DNA from: Phascolarctobacterium sp.
GTDB taxonomy: Bacteria > Bacillota > Negativicutes > Acidaminococcales > Acidaminococcaceae
NCBI GenBank assembly: GCA_030540395.1
Contig: JAUNWI010000003.1
Coordinates: forward strand, 31,295 to 95,294
Direction: 5' to 3'
Length of the DNA stretch: 64,000 bases
The notes beneath the pieces are model-generated. The model did not search any database, was not told where the DNA came from, and saw nothing but the letters and a program-made list of their open reading frames with translations. This document shows positions 61,779 to 64,000 of this stretch, piece after piece. Both the position numbers and the translations under genes were made by a program. Each line of letters starts with the position of its first letter. Positions within the stretch are counted from its first letter, which is position 1.

Positions 61779-61785
61779 TAAAGTT

Positions 61786-62139
61786 TTAATGCGTTCCTTG
61801 TACAATTTTTATGCCGCTTGCTGCTAATTCATCAGCAATAGCCTTGATGGTGGGGCACAAATGCTTTTCGCCCTGCTCATCCTTTTTGCTAGTGCAATGG
61901 CTCAAATGCAAAGCATCTATTTCCAAAGCCTTCATGCGCTCTATTTTCTTGCGAATGCCCTCCTGATTTTCTAGCATCGAATCGCCACAGCCATTACAGG
62001 TCCACATAGCCATCAAACGCAGCTCTTCCTCGCCATATTGGGCAAAGCTCTTTTCCCTATCATACATCGCACGCAAGCAGCCAGCACCAGCGCAGGATGC
62101 TGAGGTCCTTAAACAACGGATAATTGCTATCTTTTTCAA
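61786..62139 (-). CDS. CGGC domain-containing protein
   Basis: 117 residues starting at TTG 62139, nine bases after AAGGAGG; no in-frame ATG fits the ribosome site. Conserved Cys pattern: Cys9, Cys16 and Cys21 near the N-terminus, Cys48 and Cys51 in TCNGCGDS, then HCTSKKDEQ and CPTIKAIADEL. CGGC proteins are predicted metal-binding or redox proteins of unknown role. Confidence 0.8.
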   Translation of the reverse strand: MKKIAIIRCLRTSASCAGAGCLRAMYDREKSFAQYGEEELRLMAMWTCNGCGDSMLENQEGIRKKIERMKALEIDALHLSHCTSKKDEQGEKHLCPTIKAIADELAASGIKIVQGTH

Positions 62140-62201
62140 ATTCTTGAGCCTCCTTAAAAAAATTTTTTTTGAACTCTGGAATTAACCACTTTAATTATAA
62201 C

Positions 62202-62393
62202 CTAAGCGTACTCCTTTTGACCAGCATGAAATTTCAGCGTTCCCTGTCCTACATCGTGTTCCTTTAAAGCTTCAAGAGGAACTCTCAGCTCCACATTCAA
62301 GGGAATCCATCTTCCCTTGGACTTTAAAGTATCATTTGGCGTTAGCTTATTCCAAATGCCTTTTTTCGTTCCCTGGGATAGAAACATTTCCAT
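62202..62393 (-). pseudogene. Unrecognised open frame, probably truncated at the intron junction
   Basis: 63-codon frame with an ATG at 62393 but no ribosome site. The product (ends GTLKFHAGQKEYA) matches no family I know. The frame stays open past the ATG into the intron fragment, so it is best seen as the 3' end of a gene whose 5' part was lost where the group II intron remnant begins. Confidence 0.4.
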
Positions 62394-63262
62394 GCCATGG
62401 AAAATGGCCTAGTAAGTCCAACCGATAAAGGTGTACCCCAAGGAAGTCCGCTTTCACCTATACTGTCCAATGTTTATTTAGACAAACTGGATAGAGAGTT
62501 GGAAGCGAGAGGGCTTAGGTTTGCCAGATATGCAGATGACTGCAATATATTTGTAAAGTCTGAGCTGGCTGCAAACAGAGTCATAAAGTCTATTGTAAGC
62601 TTGATAGAGAGGAAACTATTTCTCAAAGTGAATGCAGAAAAGAGTAAAATTGTACGACCCACGAAAAGCCAGTTTCTAGGCTTTACATTTTGGAAGGACA
62701 AAGAAACTTGGAAATGCAAGCCTGTAAAGAACAGAATACAAAGACTATACTCTAAAGTAAAAGAGATAACATGTAGGAAAAGAGCAATAGCCAAGACGAT
62801 AGCGGTTACATTCACAAAACTAAACCAAGTAATACGGGGATGGATAAACAATTTCCATATTCGTAGCATGAAAGGCCAAATTAAGCTTTTCAGAGAATGG
62901 ATGCGTCATAAGGTCAGAGTAGTGATAATTAAACAATGGAAGAATGGTGACACGATATACCGGAATTTACAAAAACTAAGTAAGCTATTTAAATGCAATA
63001 TTGTAGATGAAGATATATACAAAGTCGCAAACTCTAGGCTTGGATAGTACAAAAGAAGTAATGGAGAAGTAGTAAACTACCTCATTAGTCCCAAAGCATT
63101 GGCAAAGAAAACAAAAAGCCGACCAGGATTGGTCTACCCTTTGAAGTACTACATAAGTAGCTTGTAATCTTGTTCTAACAGTTATGTAGCGCTGTATACG
63201 TGACCCGTACGTACGGTGCAATGAGAGGCGTTCGGAACTTACGTTCGACCGTCTACTCTATT
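62394..63262 (+). mobile_element. 5'-truncated group II intron
   Basis: Remnant made of the 3' part of the intron-encoded protein gene followed by intron domains V and VI: CGTACGTACGGTGCAATGAGAGG resembles the domain V end, and the hairpin ending CTACTCTAT fits the 3' splice end near 63262. The 5' domains I-III and the N-terminal half of the protein are absent. It lies directly after the stop of the FecE-like ATPase gene. Confidence 0.75.
62397..63047 (+). pseudogene. Group II intron reverse transcriptase/maturase, C-terminal fragment
   Basis: 216 codons. Retains reverse-transcriptase motifs from PQGSPLSPILSN and the catalytic YADD (residues 45-48) to the maturase X domain (IRGWINNFHIRSMKGQIKLFREWMRHKVR). 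The full family is 420-600 residues, so roughly half is missing at the N-terminus, including earlier RT motifs. It is almost certainly inactive. The break lies at 62394-62397. Confidence 0.88.
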
Positions 63263-63269
63263 ACAATTT

Positions 63270-64000
63270 TCACAATCCCGGCAGGTACATAATATTCATT
63301 CTGCCGTCTGCCTCACAGCGTACCTTGCTGCGCACACCGTACATATCGTATATAAACTGCTCAGTCAGCAGTTGCCGCGGTGTTCCTACGCCTACAACCT
63401 GCCCGTCCTTCAAGGCTACCAGCCTGTCGCAGTACATAGTCGCAATATTCAAATCATGTACCGCCGCCACCACTGTCAGCCCCAGTGATTTTACGATATC
63501 CATAATCTGTAGCTGGTACTTAATATCCAAATGGTTTGTCGGTTCGTCCAACACCAGACATTCTGTCTGCTGCGTCAGTGCCCGCGCCAAAATCACCCGC
63601 TGCTGCTCGCCACCGCTTAACGTGGCAAAGCTGCGCTTTTCAAAAGCCGCCAGCCCCACTACATCCAACGCTCTGCGCGCAATCTGGTAATCCTCCTGAT
63701 TATCCCGTTCCAGCATCTTCTTATGGGGCGACCGTCCCATGAGTACAACCTCCAAAACGGAAAAATCAAAGCTGTAGGTATTATGCTGCGCCACTACCGC
63801 CAGCTTCAAGGCAGATTCACGGTAGCTCAATTCGTCCAATCTTTTCCCGTCAAATAATATCTCGCCCCCCGTCGGTTTCTGCACCCTGTATACACATTTT
63901 AAAAATGTACTTTTGCCGCTGCCGTTCGGCCCGATAATGCCTACGAACTCCTTATCCCGCAGCGTAAAGTCCATGTCCTTTAAAATTTCCTTGCTGCCGA
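63270..64000 (-). CDS. FecE/BtuD-like ABC transporter ATPase (5' end beyond window)
   Basis: ATPase of the siderophore/heme/cobalamin importer family; 243 codons visible, the first few dozen bases lie outside. Reading continues upstream of the internal Met at 63974 (GSKEILKDMDF), so that Met is not the start. Walker A GPNGSGKSTFLKC, signature LSGGEQQRVILARAL and Walker B CLVLDEPTNHLD are all present. Permease and binding-protein genes would be expected to the right. Could serve iron-chelate or B12 uptake; not decidable here. Confidence 0.9.
   Translation of the reverse strand, partial: GSKEILKDMDFTLRDKEFVGIIGPNGSGKSTFLKCVYRVQKPTGGEILFDGKRLDELSYRESALKLAVVAQHNTYSFDFSVLEVVLMGRSPHKKMLERDNQEDYQIARRALDVVGLAAFEKRSFATLSGGEQQRVILARALTQQTECLVLDEPTNHLDIKYQLQIMDIVKSLGLTVVAAVHDLNIATMYCDRLVALKDGQVVGVGTPRQLLTEQFIYDMYGVRSKVRCEADGRMNIMYLPGL

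Overview
The window looks like the chromosome of a diderm Firmicute of the class Negativicutes, most probably a succinate-using gut bacterium of the Phascolarctobacterium/Acidaminococcaceae type. Three features point that way: two SLH-domain outer-membrane porins (OmpM type), a cobalamin-dependent methylmalonyl-CoA mutase operon with MeaB, and a pair of nearly identical SLC13-type (dicarboxylate) carriers. This is an inference from gene content; no rRNA or tRNA gene was seen.

Layout. 1-6.7 kb: a TRAP transporter (dctPQM) with glycerol kinase, divergent from a cytosolic glycerophosphodiesterase and a LacI regulator. 6.7-12.2 kb: an OFA-type MFS carrier behind a ZTP riboswitch, a feoA-feoA-feoB iron operon with a small Cys-rich membrane protein, and a split LysO exporter with a structured leader. 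12.3-16.8 kb: a leucine T-box, leuCDB, then azlCD. 16.8-25.4 kb: exported C39-like peptidase, CCA-adding enzyme, arylamine N-acetyltransferase, MatC-like carrier, aminotransferase, C_GCAxxG_C_C protein and CoA-disulfide-reductase-like enzyme with rhodanese domain. 25.4-29.3 kb: TetR regulator and the SLC13 tandem pair. 29.3-34.6 kb: sufCBDSU. 34.8-37.7 kb: Zn/Cd/Pb P-type ATPase. 37.9-43.5 kb: Opp/Nik-type ABC importer behind a cobalamin riboswitch. 43.6-52 kb: MATE carrier, then meaB, mutB, mutA, an MsrA-like pseudoenzyme, and a second cobalamin riboswitch. 52.2-60.1 kb: M14 deacylase-like protein, orphan binding lipoprotein, two porins, peptide deformylase-like protein, ketopantoate reductase and an HxlR/Cys-motif protein pair. 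60.1-64 kb: a DUF4143 ATPase bounded by direct repeats, a CGGC protein, a 5'-truncated group II intron and the end of an FecE/BtuD-like ATPase gene.

How it fits together. Dicarboxylate uptake (SLC13 pair, MatC-like protein), the B12-dependent mutase with its MeaB chaperone, and a probable cobalt/nickel/corrinoid-linked importer form a coherent succinate-to-propionate theme. Both the importer and the mutase region lie behind cobalamin riboswitches. Fe-S assembly and ferrous iron uptake support it. The most unusual points are a cobalamin riboswitch in front of a B12-dependent enzyme rather than a B12-independent one, with a structured RNA and terminator between them; a catalytic-Cys-less MsrA homologue in the same unit; near-identical tandem carriers; and an ~80-bp palindrome-ended repeat inside two different operons.
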